Position numbers and translations under genes: made by a program | Source: Takashimella koratensis | Lineage: Eukaryota; Basidiomycota; Tremellomycetes; Trichosporonales; Tetragoniomycetaceae | NCBI GenBank assembly: GCA_003116875.1 | Contig: BCKT01000006.1 | Location: forward strand, 992,001 to 1,056,000 | DNA: 64,000 nt | Direction of reading: 5' to 3' | The notes under the pieces: model-generated | Databases searched by the model: none | Seen by the model: the letters and a program-made list of their open reading frames with translations, nothing else | Told to the model about the DNA's origin: nothing | Part shown: positions 22,870 to 34,563 of the stretch, in pieces | Position numbering within the stretch: the stretch's first letter is position 1 | How the letters are laid out: the number at the start of each line of letters is the position of its first letter

Positions 22870-23823
22870 TCAAGCGGCCGCTGGGGGCAAGGGAGCGAGC
22901 ATTGTCTTTGGCAGAGACGTAGCCAAAACTCCAGCGAGCGAGAGTCTGATTCCCAAAGACGAAGTGGTCAGCGGCGAGCTTTTGAAAGACAATAGAAAAC
23001 CTGTTGTAACGCCATCAAACCGCTCCGCCCGTCCCTTGATCTTCCACCAGGCTCAATACACTCCATGTGCCTCGTCTCACTCACCCGAAAGAGGCGAGGG
23101 GGGACTGGGCGTCCTTGCCCTTACGAAGGGGTTCGTTGTTGACGAGCGAGACGGCCGAGACGATGACGGAGAGCCAGACGATCCTGTTACGCGAAAGATC
23201 AGCGCTGCCCCACATTGTCACACAGTGTCACACAAGTAGGGGAGCGGGGAGGATCACACGCTCTCCTGGGTCTGAGAAACGATTCTGGTCTCGATCTCCA
23301 ACACGGTCCAGTCACGGTCTCCAACGCTGACGTCTGCCGCCCATGCCACGCCCTCCCCTCCTTGTCCCTCGCCTCTTCCCTCCCTTAATCCTTCCTCTTC
23401 CCGTGCCGTCCCACAAGCTCATCCACCTGCATCAACTGTCTAACCTCTCCCAGGAATAAGACAGACACCAGTCGTTTCTCATCTCGCCGGGCCACCGGCT
23501 AGGCGCAGCCGAGGATTCGCCAAATCACTCACAAGGGGTTCTTCATGAACATGCCACCGCCTGCCATCATCATGGCCGAGTTACCGAACAAGTCTTGCTG
23601 CTCTTTCCACTCTGGCGAGACGGGGAGGTGGAACGGGTAGACCCTGTAGGATATGAGCGTGTGACTAGTGAGATCGACAATAAACTCCACGACTATCCTT
23701 GAACCTTGACTTAGGTCCGCATCCAGCTGGGGTCCATCCCTTCTTCTCGCTCATCACTGATTGCCCCACTTACACCTCGGACTTGGGGTCAGACTTGTCG
23801 AGAATGGGAGCTTGAACCGACAT
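22870..23823 (-). CDS. Asterix-like small ER membrane protein (PAT complex, WDR83OS family)
   Basis: Four exons give a protein of about 105-110 residues: MSVQAPILDKSDPKSEV, then YPFHLPVSPEWKEQQDLFGN, a first hydrophobic segment (SAMMMAGGGMFM), KNPLIVWLSVIVSAVSLVNN, EPLRKGKDAQSPLASFG, and a last helix SLAGVLATSLPKTM. Size, three hydrophobic segments and order match Asterix/UPF0139 proteins, which in animals form the PAT chaperone with CCDC47 and protect hydrophilic transmembrane helices at the translocon. Identification rests on layout and scattered residues, not on a strong motif. The second intron (23184-23532, 349 bp) is long for this window. Introns keep frame with phase 2 junctions. Confidence 0.65.
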
Positions 23824-25265
23824 GGCTAGTGATGGATGGTAGTGTAGATGAAGAGTGAATCGATGAGATTGCTGGTTGCTTCTCTCAGCTTCCAACGGTC
23901 GACCCGGGAACAAGGCGAAAGCGGTAATATAGATTGGATTTACGTAACGACGAACTCTGACTTGCTTACGTATGACGACCCCCCCTCAGCCATCTGCTTA
24001 CGTATGAAAGTCAGTGTTGATAGACACTTACACCTCCCACATGGTTCTCGCGTGGTCCGGTTCGTGGCATTCTCCCTGAGAATTTCCCCCACTGGCCCAA
24101 CTGACGACGCGCCTCGCTGTCACGCCCGGTCACGCCAAGACCCGTCCGACCGACCCGACCCAGGCCACCAGCTGTGCTCGGTTCTCCTGCTCTCCCCTCC
24201 TCTCCCTCTTGCTCTCCTTGCTTTCCCTCTCCCTCGTCGCCCTGCTCTGTCTCGCCCAACCCAGGACCCAGGGTAGGCGAGACCCCGAGCACCTACCCCG
24301 CACCCATCACCCGTCTCCCAACATGCATCTTCGCTTTCTCGCCGTTGACGCGCCAGATCTTAAACCTCCAGCCTCGTCGCTCGTCATCGCCTCTTTGCTC
24401 ACACCCACCAGCGATGCGGTGCTATGCGATTGATGCAAGGACTCCTCCATGCGCTTCCGCATACAATACCTTTGTCAACCAAGACCAAAACGCTGGGACA
24501 AACAAAGACAACCAGCACTGTCTCAACCCTCGAGCACGAACCCACGCATCCACCTGTTTTCCTATACATATAGGGCATCTCTCAGTTTTTTGAGTTCACC
24601 TACACATTTCCACCTCGTGCTCTCTCTCTACCCAAATACTCCAAATTCTCGATTTAGCCCCTCTTCGTCGTCATACAAGGGCCATTGTCGATTCGTCTTC
24701 ACCCAACCGACCGACCAAAACCCTCAACCCCAAGTCTTCCATTACCTGCTTTAAACCTGTGCTAAGCCCGATTAACACCCCGGCACGCAGAGGAGAAAGT
24801 AACTACAGGTGAGGATTTTGGGAAAATCTTGTCTTGTTTCCCTGTCCCTCGACCCTCTTTGCTTGCGCCGTATGCAGCGGCCCCGATGGGTCGGACTCCA
24901 GGGTTGACCCGACCAATGGGCTCTAGGTCGAGGGCAGAGGAAGACAGGGAGCTTAGGAGATACGTCTACGCCAACTCCTCACGCCAATGCGCGTCCACGC
25001 AACCCCGCCCTACAGGGCCCCCCCTGCTACCTTGGGTCGCCCGCTTGCACCCACCCCACTTTTTCACCCCACTAGCTCATTTTCTCCTCGTGCTCGCATC
25101 CTATTCTTTCCCCTCTGTTTGCCGATCTACAAATAGCCAAGAAAACTCGAGTCTGACAAACAACTCTTCCCCCCCTTTCTTCATCGTTCCAGGTCAACCA
25201 CATTCGTTACCACCTACCCCACCTCACTCTCTTTGTCACCTTCACCAGACAGATAGCTTGCAAAT
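23824..25265. other. 1.4-kb divergent upstream region
   Basis: No supported gene. It separates the Asterix-like gene (minus) from the GPI-protein gene (plus). The long space fits a regulated wall-protein promoter. From about 25060 it becomes CT-rich leader. CCAAT occurs near 24914. Confidence 0.45.
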
Positions 25266-26398
25266 ATGGTCCGCTCCATCGCCGTTGCTCTCCTCGCCGC
25301 CGCCACCATGGCCATGGCCCAGCTCACCATCCAGACCCCGACTGCTCTCATCCAGGTGAGTGTTCTCTTCCAGTCCTCGAACCCGATGCATGCAGTCTCG
25401 AGTACACCTGCGCTTCCTGCTCCTCCCAAACAACCCAGACCATTATGACCTTCGCGCTCTTCCCAGCAGCTAACAACCTCAGTGCCAGCCGGTTCTCCTC
25501 AGCTGGGGTGGTGGTACCGCTCCTTACTACCTCTCCGTCATCCCCGGTGGCCAGCCCTCTGCCGCTGCTCTCAAGGACTTTGGACAGCAGAGCGGCACTT
25601 CGCTCACCTGGACCGTCGACATTGCTGCCGGCACCAGCGTAACCCTCAAGGTCACCGACTCGACCGGTACCACCAACTACGACCAGCAGGTTACCATTCG
25701 TGAGTTCTGAGTCAGAGGCTCGGGCTCCAGTTATTCTTGAAAGGGCTCGAGCTCCTTCCCTCCCGTCGCGAGCTCCTGAAGTCTGTGAGACCCTCGGCCT
25801 CGGTGCTGCCCGAGAGTACCGCCCGGTCTGCAGCAAAAACACATCCCTGATCTTTCCAACACTCTTACTAACAAACAACAGAGGCTGGCTCTACCACCAC
25901 CTGCGCTAGCGGCTCGTCCGCCGTTGCCGCCGGCTCGTCCTCCGCCTCGGCCGCCGCTTCGTCGGCTGCTTCCGGCGGTGCCAACGCTGCTACTCCCGTT
26001 GGCGCTTCGTCCGCCTCGGCTGCTGTTGTCTCGTCCACCTCCAAGGCTGCTTCCACCACCGCTGCTGCCGCCTCCTCTGCTGCGTGAGTCCTGAGTTTGC
26101 CTTCTCTCTGGTTCCTCCTACCTCTAACCTTCGACCTCCACCCCACACAATCCCAATTCCAGTGGCGATCTTCCCGCAGTCGCCGCAGTCTGGGGAACCC
26201 TTACTTACCTACTTTTCTCCTCGCAGCGCTTCAGGCATGAGCATTGTCAAGTCCTCTGCTTCCGCCTCTGCCTCGGCCTCTACCGTCTCCGCTTCCTCGG
26301 CCTCGGCCTCGTCGTCGCAGAAGTCGTCCGCCGCCAAGTTCGCCGCTGCGCCGGCCGCAGCTGTCGTCCTCGGCGCCCTCGTCGCTGCCGCTTTCTAA
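25266..26398 (+). CDS. GPI-anchored Ser/Ala-rich cell-surface protein with Kre9/Knh1-like N-terminal domain
   Basis: Four exons (25266-25355, 25483-25699, 25882-26083, 26227-26398) give about 226 residues. The signal peptide is clear (MVRSIAVALLAAATMAMAQ). A compact domain follows (TPTALIQCQPVLLSWGGGT, APYYLSVIPGGQ, TSLTWTVDIAAGTSVTLKVTD). This is the layout of the fungal Kre9/Knh1-type Ser-Thr-rich GPI family: a beta-sandwich with one cysteine in CQPV and a second in TTTCASG. A Ser/Ala stalk of about 120 residues, probably O-mannosylated, leads to a hydrophobic C-terminus (AAPAAAVVLGALVAAAF) typical of GPI addition. It is expected at the plasma membrane or wall. The introns all have gtgagt donors. 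Confidence 0.85.
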
Positions 26399-28657
26399 GC
26401 AAAGTTTCCTCCTACCTTGCTTTGATTCCTGGACGATGTTCTGATTCTATCTGTCTGACGATCCCGTTCATACCTCTTAAATCACATCCTCCCATTACAT
26501 TCTCTTGTCTCTAGTCTCCAATGCCCCCGATTGAATCTTCTTTATTAAAATCCTTACACGACCCGATCCATGCATTCTGCATATACAACATGATCTGCGA
26601 GACGGTGCTGGAATGTTGGCGGTCTGCGGTATGCTGGAGTTGTCGATCGGTCACGAGGTGGAAGAGTTGCGCTGACGCGGAAGTAGATGGCTCCGGCGGC
26701 AATGCACGTGCCGTTGAGCTTTGGCCCAACGAGGCATGGGCATACCTGACCCGGCACGATGTGCGGTGATTTACTTTCTGACCAAGGGCGACTGCTGTAA
26801 CCAACTCTACCATTCTACCCATTCCAGAATCGTGACAGTGCCAGCATGTGAAAGGGGTGCGGTATGTCGCTAGGCACTCGGCACGGCACGGCTCTCTTCG
26901 GATGGAAGCAATTGCATCTACGCCAGAAGCGCCCAGCACCTGAGACCCAGCATATCCAGTTTGAGGGATGGGTCGGATTGGAAACGTAAGAGCAATACAG
27001 ACAGAGCCTGGGTTTACAACGGAGGCTGGACGGGGGTTTAAGCTTTTACGTGAAAAATACCTGGAACAGACCCGTGAAACAAGGTTTTTGGGATGGACAA
27101 GTGAATTGAGTTTGTTGCTTTTCGTTGCCAGCTGAAGCGGGCGCGAGGGTGTTCTCGCCCGTGAGGCAGGAACTGAGAAGACTTCGGAGATGAAACGTCC
27201 ACACTCCTGGTCACTACTCCCAGGTCAGCCGTAGCCGGCCACCCCCTGGCGATCGGAGGTCTAGGTGGGGTTGAGTGAGGGGGTGGCGACTAGGGCAAGC
27301 CATAGGAACAAAACGCCTGCAGATCTGCTTCCTGACTATGCCCGACTGACGGTATGGCAAAGGACTGTCCAGACTCGTTCAAGTGGGGAATCCTGGTTGG
27401 AATCCTGGTTACAACTGGGGTATCCGACGAGATGTGATGAGAGTAGGCAACGGAATGGGAGGTAGGGTGACCATGCAGCTATAGGGATCGTCAAAAGGGA
27501 GGGGGAGATAAAAAGGCAGCAAGGTACTGGTCAACGGTTCCTCATTTTCCGCGCTAACGGCGACGCGCAGCGCGTCTTGATTGTTGGAAGAGAAGACGTC
27601 TTGGCGAAAGCATCCGGGGCGCCTGCGTGCAAGCCGGGATGCCCACAGGCGTGACCCGGACCCAACTGCTAGATCCCGGTGACAGGTCCGGTGGCTAACG
27701 CAGCAGACTGACTCCGAGACGCACGCGAGGGTGCCGGGGACGACCTAACTCTCCCTGGTGCTGAGAGCTTGCCGGGTCGGGATGCACCAAGCTGTACGGT
27801 TGAAACCTCACAGTCAAAGCAAGGAGAAGGACCCCCTCCTTTCAAACCAACTTGGTAGGTACGATACGAAGACGTTTTATCATGAGACACGTTTTCGCAG
27901 TTTACGCGGGTCCGCACGAATTGGCCGAGTATCGTCGTGAAGCTTGATGACGGAGGAGGCGCGCGGGGGTGTACAGTACTCATTGAAATGCAGTAGATGA
28001 TAGATTACAGGTCAATTGAGTCAACCGTGGCAGCTTTGGTGGAGCAGCAGAGTCTAGAAAAAAAACGAGGTCTTGGCTGAGCCAGAGTTTGTGAGGGAGT
28101 TACCGTTGCTAATTTCCCTCGGAACCTATGTGGAGCTGGAATTTCAGGATCTGTTCTGGATTACCAATTGGACCGATTACAGAGGTATTCACGGTACCTC
28201 TCCTAGTCGCGAGCCAAATACATCTGATTGCATGGTTGGACTGTGAACGATGTAGAGATGATGAATAGCTTTAGCGTAGAGTGCCTCCCGTAGATCGGGG
28301 TGCGGTCATTGTGAACGGTATTCATATCGGGTCTCGGGAGGTGGAGAAAGACGCTGCTCGGTTGCGGGTTGATGAATGCGTCGCAGTCATTAGTTGGAGG
28401 CTATTGCAAGGACCTGGGAACTGGGGTGCTGCCAAAGCAGGGGAGAGGTATAGGTTGAGGGTGACGGTGAGCATGCGGTTGGTTGTGGTTAAGATCTGGA
28501 CTTGAGGAGTGTTTGTGCCTCGAGTCGACATATCCTGGCGGTTGAGAGAGTAGGAGTGAGTTGCATGGCTTGCATGTCTCTACAATCGGGGTATGAAACA
28601 AGAGGGGAATGTTGTGTGTGCTCTGGGCGGTGGCAATGGTCGTGGGCAGGGAGGAAG

Positions 28658-28685
28658 AGGGGGGGGAAGGGGGGGGAAGGGGGGT
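28658..28685 (+). repeat. G-run cluster, possible G-quadruplex
   Basis: Three runs of six to eight G separated by aa, preceded by further short G runs, meet the usual G3+ spacing rule. It lies about 530 bp upstream of the Ser/Pro-rich gene. Confidence 0.6.
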
Positions 28686-28891
28686 CGGAAAGGACCTCGC
28701 AACCCTCAAAGGACCCCCAGGACCCGAGGCGAGGCGAGAATTGATTGATTGATTGCAGTCACTCGACCCTGAGGGTCAGGCCCGTTTTTGTGTTCCATGT
28801 CAGGTACCGTCCTTTGAAGGGACGGGGTTTGGCCAGGCACGCCCTGGGTACGGAGATTGTGTGTTGGAAAGGATGTGTGCATGTGGATGTG

Positions 28892-28941
28892 GTTGTGTGT
28901 GTGTGGGTGGGTCTGTGTGTGTGTGTGTGTAGGTGTGTGTG
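28892..28941 (+). repeat. (GT)n microsatellite
   Basis: Interrupted GT/TG dinucleotide repeat of about 50 bp. Confidence 0.8.
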
Positions 28942-29211
28942 GAATGAGGACGAGGGGACAGGTACTTAAGATGACCGCGGGGGGACGGGGTCGAGGGAGG
29001 ACCCAGGTGACAGAGAACATCATCCCATCATAGACTAGACTCGGACTCGTCTCGTCTCTCCTCACGACCACTACCACCGCCACCGTCATCAAGGCAACTA
29101 CCACCAAGGCAGCAACCGACCTCGACACTGCCTCTTCGTACCACCCGCCATACCTCCCCGCCAGTACTTCTGTTCCCTACACTACCCACTCCCCCACCCA
29201 CCTCTCTCACC

Positions 29212-30974
29212 AGTGAGTCCTCATTACCATCCCCACACACCTCAGCTTACCCCTCGTAGTGCCTCTTCTTCGCAAGAAATCGACGCCGGCCGTCAAAGCT
29301 GCCGCCATGGCCCCTCACTCCCCCTCGCCACCACCTCAACTCCCTCCTATCGACTTTGTAAGTCGACTCTTCCGCACCTTCTCTTGCCACTCCCTTCCCT
29401 CCAACTCCACCCCCGCTGACCCGACACAGATGAACACACGCGAGCGTAAACGTTCCCATTCACTTACCAACAACGAGCTTCACCCTACTCCTCCTCTTCG
29501 CACCTCTTCTCTCCCACTCGACCGACCATCCCCTTCCCCTTCGTCCCAGCCCTGGCGGTCCAGGGACGCCTGGCTCGCTCTTCACCAACGACCTTCTACC
29601 GGCCAGTCTCACCCTACCCAGCTCACCGCTGGCTCCGGGTGGCGCAGCAACAGCGCCAGCGCGACCCACGGCACCAGCGGCTTCTTCTTCGGCTCCGAGA
29701 ACCTCGAGGTTCGTCGTCGTCGGATCCAGGACGAATGGGACGAGAACGCACATGACCACGTCGTTGTTGTGAAAGCAGGAGACGATGACGGGCATAGTTT
29801 CTCCTCTGTCTCGAACAAGATCAGCCACGAGGACGACAGGGAGAACCAGCCTCGATCCCCTCGATCAGTCGCGACTACACTCATGACGATCAAGAAATCC
29901 CTCATGACCCCTGACGAACCCGAGTGTCTCACCCCTACCTCTCTCCTCCCGCCTTTACTCCCGAGCAAGACGATCCCAGCGCGGGCACCACTGTCCCCCG
30001 CATCGTCGTTCACTCAGTCGAGAGGATCCACGCCTATCCCATGGAGCCAGAGTCGAGGGTCGCCTTTGCCGTCCTCTTCCCGCCGGCCCTCCGCAACCAC
30101 CCTCGCCTCCAACCCCCGTTCCAACTCTAGCCAGGGTCCCAACCCAGCCACCTCTCGACCGAGCCTCCCCAAATCCGACTCGGTAGCCACCAGCATCTCC
30201 ACTCTCAGCTCCTCTTCCTCTTTTGGCCACCTCACCCCCTCCCACTCAACCTCCACCGTCTCGACGCGGATCATGACGCCATCGACCTCGCACCGACGCA
30301 GGCGTAGCTCCTTGCCTACCGTCAACGTCTCTCCTAGCCCGATCATCCACGTTCAGTCTCCTCGGAAGATGTCGGCTCCTTCCCCCTTCTCTCCGACTTC
30401 CCCGGTCACCCCGGAGACACCGGACCTCACACCCACCCCGACACCCGTGGCCAGCACTTTCCACTCAGCCACAAAGTATGCTGGCTCGCAATCACTCGCG
30501 GTGCCCGCTATCATCCGACCTGGTGGCCGCCCAGGTCGCCCGACTCGCCCGCTCCCGGCTGTCCCCGTGGACGCGGTGAGCATCGTCGATTCTGACGATG
30601 ACGACGACGACCTCCTCTCCAGCTCTCACGACCACTTTGCTAAACCCTCTCCCAACCCATCTACCGGCCGAGCCACTTTGTCGCCGAGGACACCCCCGCC
30701 CCACCGCGACGGCTACAACTACGGGTACTTGCACCAACCTTCGATGCCGTCTCTCCGCAACACACGGCCTCACACACCCCCGCGACCCATGGTCGACGCG
30801 TGGCTCGCTTCCATCGAGGCGCTCCGTGAACCCCAGCCGCCTGTGGTGGGCAAGTATCATGCGGTCGAGTGGACTGTCTCGTCCAAGCAGCCTTTGGAGG
30901 AGAGCAGTGGGAAGCGCCCGGGCCGGACGCTTCGCAAGTCGAGCCGACACGTTGAGCGTGGTGGTTGGATCTAG
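29212..30974 (+). CDS. Ser/Pro-rich disordered protein; start codon split by an intron
   Basis: The coding frame before the first internal ATG begins TG-CCT-CTT right after an intron-like stretch 29213-29259 (gtgagt ... cttac ... gtag, 47 bp). Joining base 29212 (A, in CACCA) to 29260 creates ATG in a good context and yields MPLLRKKSTPAVKAAAM. A second intron, 29358-29429 (gtaagt ... gctgac ... acacag, 72 bp), is a multiple of three without stops, so an unspliced ORF looks continuous. The product is about 547 residues, almost wholly low-complexity Ser/Pro/Thr/Arg with many SP/TP sites. A poly-Asp stretch (SDDDDDD) and a slightly more ordered C-terminus (MVDAWLASIEALREPQPP; YHAVEWTVSSK) stand out. 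It is probably a phosphoprotein, but no family is recognised. If the first intron is wrong, ATG at 29307 is the fallback. Confidence 0.65.
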
Positions 30975-31635
30975 GTCATGAGGTTTAGGAGGCAGTTTGA
31001 TATTATCTTTTTTTGGGAATCGTGTTTAGATCCGTCGAAGGGAGATCAAAAAGTGAATTCAAAGTATAGCAGTAGTAACGACCATCGACCCAAGAGGTAA
31101 CGACATGTACTTTTATGACATTTCTCGCGTTTCGTTTCTTCCCTCTCACAGGAGACTGTGTTATACGTTGGCTATGAAAGTAGAGACCCGGGAAGACTAG
31201 GGGTATTAATCACAATACGGGATCACAATGGATGTGTACAACTAGTGGTGGCTCTGGGGGATCTATAGGGCAAGGCTGCGGTGCCCTCCATTGCGAGCCG
31301 CAGCGACTAGAGGTGGTCGTTCGTAGCTGGTCGATCGTCGGCACTGCCGATGGGTCATGGTTCAAGTGACAGAATGAGACGACAAACTCGATTCGCTCTC
31401 GGCGCGTTTAATATAGAACAAAGTCCATGAAAGCTCGTGAACTGGGAGGAATGGCAATCTGCCCAATGGCCCTGAATAAAACATGAAACAGGTGGTTCGT
31501 TCAATGGTTTCTTACTCCATCTCAATATCGTTAGACTGTGTGGACGAGACTGTTGACAACAGCGCCAGCCGTCGTCGTCCAGCGTCTGGTTCGTCCTCAT
31601 CGCTGCTGGAGTCAGCACAAGTACAGGGCAAGTTA
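30975..31635. other. convergent intergenic region
   Basis: Lies between two gene ends. AT-richer than its surroundings; no gene seen. Confidence 0.5.
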
Positions 31636-32823
31636 TCACTGATGATTTGGGTCCACGTACTCGGTCATGCTCCGTTTCCCCGCTCCAACAGTCCCTTGGT
31701 GTGTGACGGCCTTTGCCGCTGCATAAATCGGTTCGTACTCCTTGAACTGGATTTCAAACTGCACAAGATCAGCCTGAACGTCCGTTTATAACTGCTGCGT
31801 ACGATTGGAAGAAGCGGAATGATCAGGGAGATTACTCACACTAGACGCGCTGACGCAGTACCGTTTGCTCTGAACGTATCGCAAGGCGGAGTTGAAGTCC
31901 CAGTCACGGGTTTGCATGAGGTACCCGATGACGATGGCGGGTGAGAGGGAGATCCCGCCTGTTCGAGTGTCAGTGACCCAGGGCAAAAGTGGAAGGAAGG
32001 GTGGAAGCTGATGGGTGGAGAGTAGAGACGACCTACCGTTGCAATGCACCAGGACGACCCCGCCATACGAGAGCGCTTCGTCGATGAACGTCTTCGACCT
32101 GATGAATGTCAGCGTTGGGATACAGATGTGTGCGATGCGTGACGTACTTTGGGAAGATTGTGATGAGGTTTTGGTCCTAGGATGGGGTCAGCAGAGCATA
32201 CGCTATCGCCAGAGGTGCAGCCATAACAGAGGCTACACTCACGCGGCTATCGCTTATGTCGAGAGTCATGTAGCGGAACTCGGTCGGGAAGCGGGGGTAG
32301 ATCAACCTAGCTTCTTTGCTGTCTCTCACACACAGGCTATGAGGCAATGATCAGTGTCTACTTGGGCGAGATAGAGAAAGGGAGAGAATGGTAGAACATG
32401 GAGCGGCGAGAGTTAACGTAGCCTACGTACATGTGAGTGATGCCGAGTTCATTGAGACGGTTGAGGTTGGTCGAGGATTGGTATGGACCGAGGTAGAGAC
32501 CAGGGACGATGAGCTGTGCTTCTCTTCGCATCTCCCATCTGATTCGATCTGTCAGCAACGACATCAAACGAGTATCCACACCGAGGTGTACTGATCACGA
32601 TCGCCTGGACTGGGGTTCAAGCAGAAGGAGGAGGTATTAGATGCGAGTGGAAGACTTACTTCCAGTCACCGTCTGGTTCGTGTATCGATTTGGGGCTGTA
32701 GTAGCCATACGAAGGAGGGACGATGGTACCGGCTGTTGATGGCGTGGTAGGGGAGGTCTTGATTCCGGTGTTCGTCGGCGAGACGGGCAGGGTACGTTGT
32801 CGATTCATCTCGGCGACGACCAT
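31636..32823 (-). CDS. STYX-like pseudophosphatase (dual-specificity phosphatase fold)
   Basis: Spliced exons read GDWKWEMRREAQLIVPGLYLG, SSTNLNRLNELGITHILCVRDS, RFPTEFRYMTLDISDS, DQNLITIFPKSKTFIDEAL, then the active-site loop VVLVHCNGGISLSPAIVIGY and DFNSALRYVQSKRYCVSASS, QFKEYEPIYAA. Order and spacing match animal STYX (EMRRE..IVPGL.LGPY ... EYE.IY). The phosphatase signature HCx5R keeps His and Cys, but Leu replaces Arg (HCNGGISLS), and this Arg binds the phosphate. The product is therefore predicted to be inactive or nearly so and to act as a phospho-binding adaptor. The Cys-loop codons are split by an intron (near 32036-31954). The start at 32823 (MVVAEMNRQ) precedes a short disordered head; upstream in-frame ATG at 32919 is possible. 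Confidence 0.8.
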
Positions 32824-33261
32824 GCCCGGTGGTGTGGGTGGAGAGTGGGGTCGCAGGGGTCGTTGGTGGTTGGATGCTGGCCTGAGTTGAGGTGTGAGAG
32901 GGATAGTGAGAGGGAGCAAGGGAGGATGAGGTGGTGAAGAAGTGTTGAAGATGCGGCGACAAGGCGGAGATGAGTGAGAGCAAGCTAAAAACAGCGTGGA
33001 TCAACTTTTGGCTCTCGGACCCATTATAATGCCGGCATCCACCACAACCAGGACCCAAGCGTGCGTACGTCTGTCTCTCCTAGGCGTGCATCGCAACCAC
33101 AGCCTCAACTGTCCATGCAACAGTCTCATGCATCATGACCTGAAAGACCAACCGAGGCTACGAATAATGGCGACGAGCAGTGATAGCCCAAGCCTCGCCT
33201 CCCGTGTCAACCCTACCAAACAACAAAACAGGCTATGCGCCACCCCTGACTCCCTAGCACA
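32824..33261. other. intergenic
   Basis: Contains the STYX-like promoter and the HOM2 3' end. No further gene seen. Confidence 0.5.
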
Positions 33262-34563
33262 CTACAAGATGAGACCCTTCTCCACTGCAATCTCCGCGTT
33301 CATCACCGAGCTGGTAGCTGCACCGAGTCGGACGTTGTCAAGGAGACAGACAAACTTGATATCGAGAACGTTGCACTCCCTGATCCTTCCCACGCTGACA
33401 CAGGCACCGTTGTGAAGGTCCCTGTCCAGTCGGGGCTGCGGCCTGTCCGGTGCGTCATGCACGACGATCGCCTTGCCCGGTGCCGACGGAACACCGAGCG
33501 TCTCTGCCTCAGTCACATAGTTGTTAAACGCCTCTCGCACCTCCTCGGCCGTCGGTGGCGTCGCTCGCGTGAACGAAACGGAAACACATGCCATGTGGCC
33601 GTCAATAACAGGAACTCGGTTGCAAGCCGCCGAGATCTTGAGAGGGGACGAAGCGTGGTAGTCGAACCCTTTCTCCTCAGCGTCAACGCCACCGAGAATC
33701 TTGCTAGACTCCCACTCAATCTTCTCCTCCTCACTGCCGATGTACGGGACGACGTTGTCGATGATGTCGAGCGACGAGACACCGGGGTAGCCCGCGCCTG
33801 AGATGGCTTGAAGAGTCGTGACCATGATCTGCTTGAGAGGGCCAAAGGCGAGCTCGAGCGCTTTGAGGGGGACGACAACGGCGGTAGTGGAGCAGTTGGC
33901 GTTGCAAACAAGGTATCCCCGCTTTAGGCCCAGAGTCGCTTGTTGGTGTCGGATGACGGAAAAGTGGGACGGGTTGACGAGGGGGACAACAAGAGGGACA
34001 ATCGGGTCACGGCGGTAGTTTTTAGCGTTGGAGAAGACGACGAGCTCGGCGGCACGGAATGCGAATTCTGCGAGGTCAGCCAGGGTCTCGGTAACTCGCC
34101 AACGTTGCCCTCTTCTGTCCAACACTACGCAGCCGTACAGCACAAATCATACACCACTCACCGATGTCGCCTGCAACGTCGTGATCCAGACCCGAGAAGA
34201 CGACTCCACACTCTGCAAACCCCGGCGCATCTGGTCGACACTCCTGCACGATCATGCTCTTCACGCTCTCGGGTATCGGGGTTGCAAGCTTCCACCGCGT
34301 GGCCTTGGCGTAGGTCTGGCCTGCCGAGCGGGCCGAAGCACCGAGCGCGTGGATGACAAAGTATGGGTGGGTCGCGAGGAGCTCGATGAACCTGGGGCAA
34401 GGTTAGTAGGCGGCCAGAGGTTGGAGTGGAGAGAGGGAGAGCGTACCGTTGGCCGACGGTTCCTGGGGAGTGTCAGCTTGATTTGTCCACAATCAACCCG
34501 TGATCCCGACGTACCGGTGGCTCCGAGGATTCCGACCTTGATCTGGGGATGTGAGCTAGGCAT
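33262..34563 (-). CDS. HOM2: aspartate-semialdehyde dehydrogenase
   Basis: Hom2 reduces aspartyl-4-phosphate to aspartate semialdehyde with NADPH, the second step toward threonine, methionine and, via homoserine, isoleucine. MPSSHPQIKVGILGATG holds the nucleotide-binding GxxGxxG start. The middle exons read ALGASARSAGQTYAKATRW and FSGLDHDVAGDI, and the long last exon holds the catalytic cysteine in CNANCSTTAVV, ISGAGYPGVSSLDIIDN, and the catalytic His in VIDGHMACVSVSF. The end (LGAATSSVMNAEIAVEKGLIL) matches the fungal C-terminus. Length is about 365 residues, normal for fungal Hom2. Short introns cut the first 200 bp (near 34505-34440) and near 34160-34080. It shares a 213-bp promoter with ELC1. 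Confidence 0.93.

Larger units (their letters stand above)
26399..29211. other. 2.8-kb region without a recognisable gene
   Basis: The longest gap in the window. ORFs here are short and look random; the largest, minus 26511-26939, lacks any motif. Seen: a short perfect palindrome gacgcgcAgcgcgtc near 27560, GC-rich stretches with inverted repeats around 27610-27660, a G-run cluster at 28658 and a GT repeat at 28892. It could hold a non-coding RNA, a decayed element or only regulatory sequence of the gene at 29212. No tRNA or rRNA signature was found. Confidence 0.4.

Noticed and set aside
26511..26939. 142-codon minus-strand ORF downstream of the GPI-protein gene
   Set aside because: No recognisable domain, unusual Cys/His scatter and no splice context.
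27541..27680. GC-rich inverted repeats suggestive of a structured RNA or tRNA
   Set aside because: No box A/B pair, no T-arm motif, and stems are short and imperfect.
29259..29261. GTG as a non-AUG start of the Ser/Pro-rich gene
   Set aside because: An upstream intron ending exactly here supplies an A and makes an ordinary ATG.
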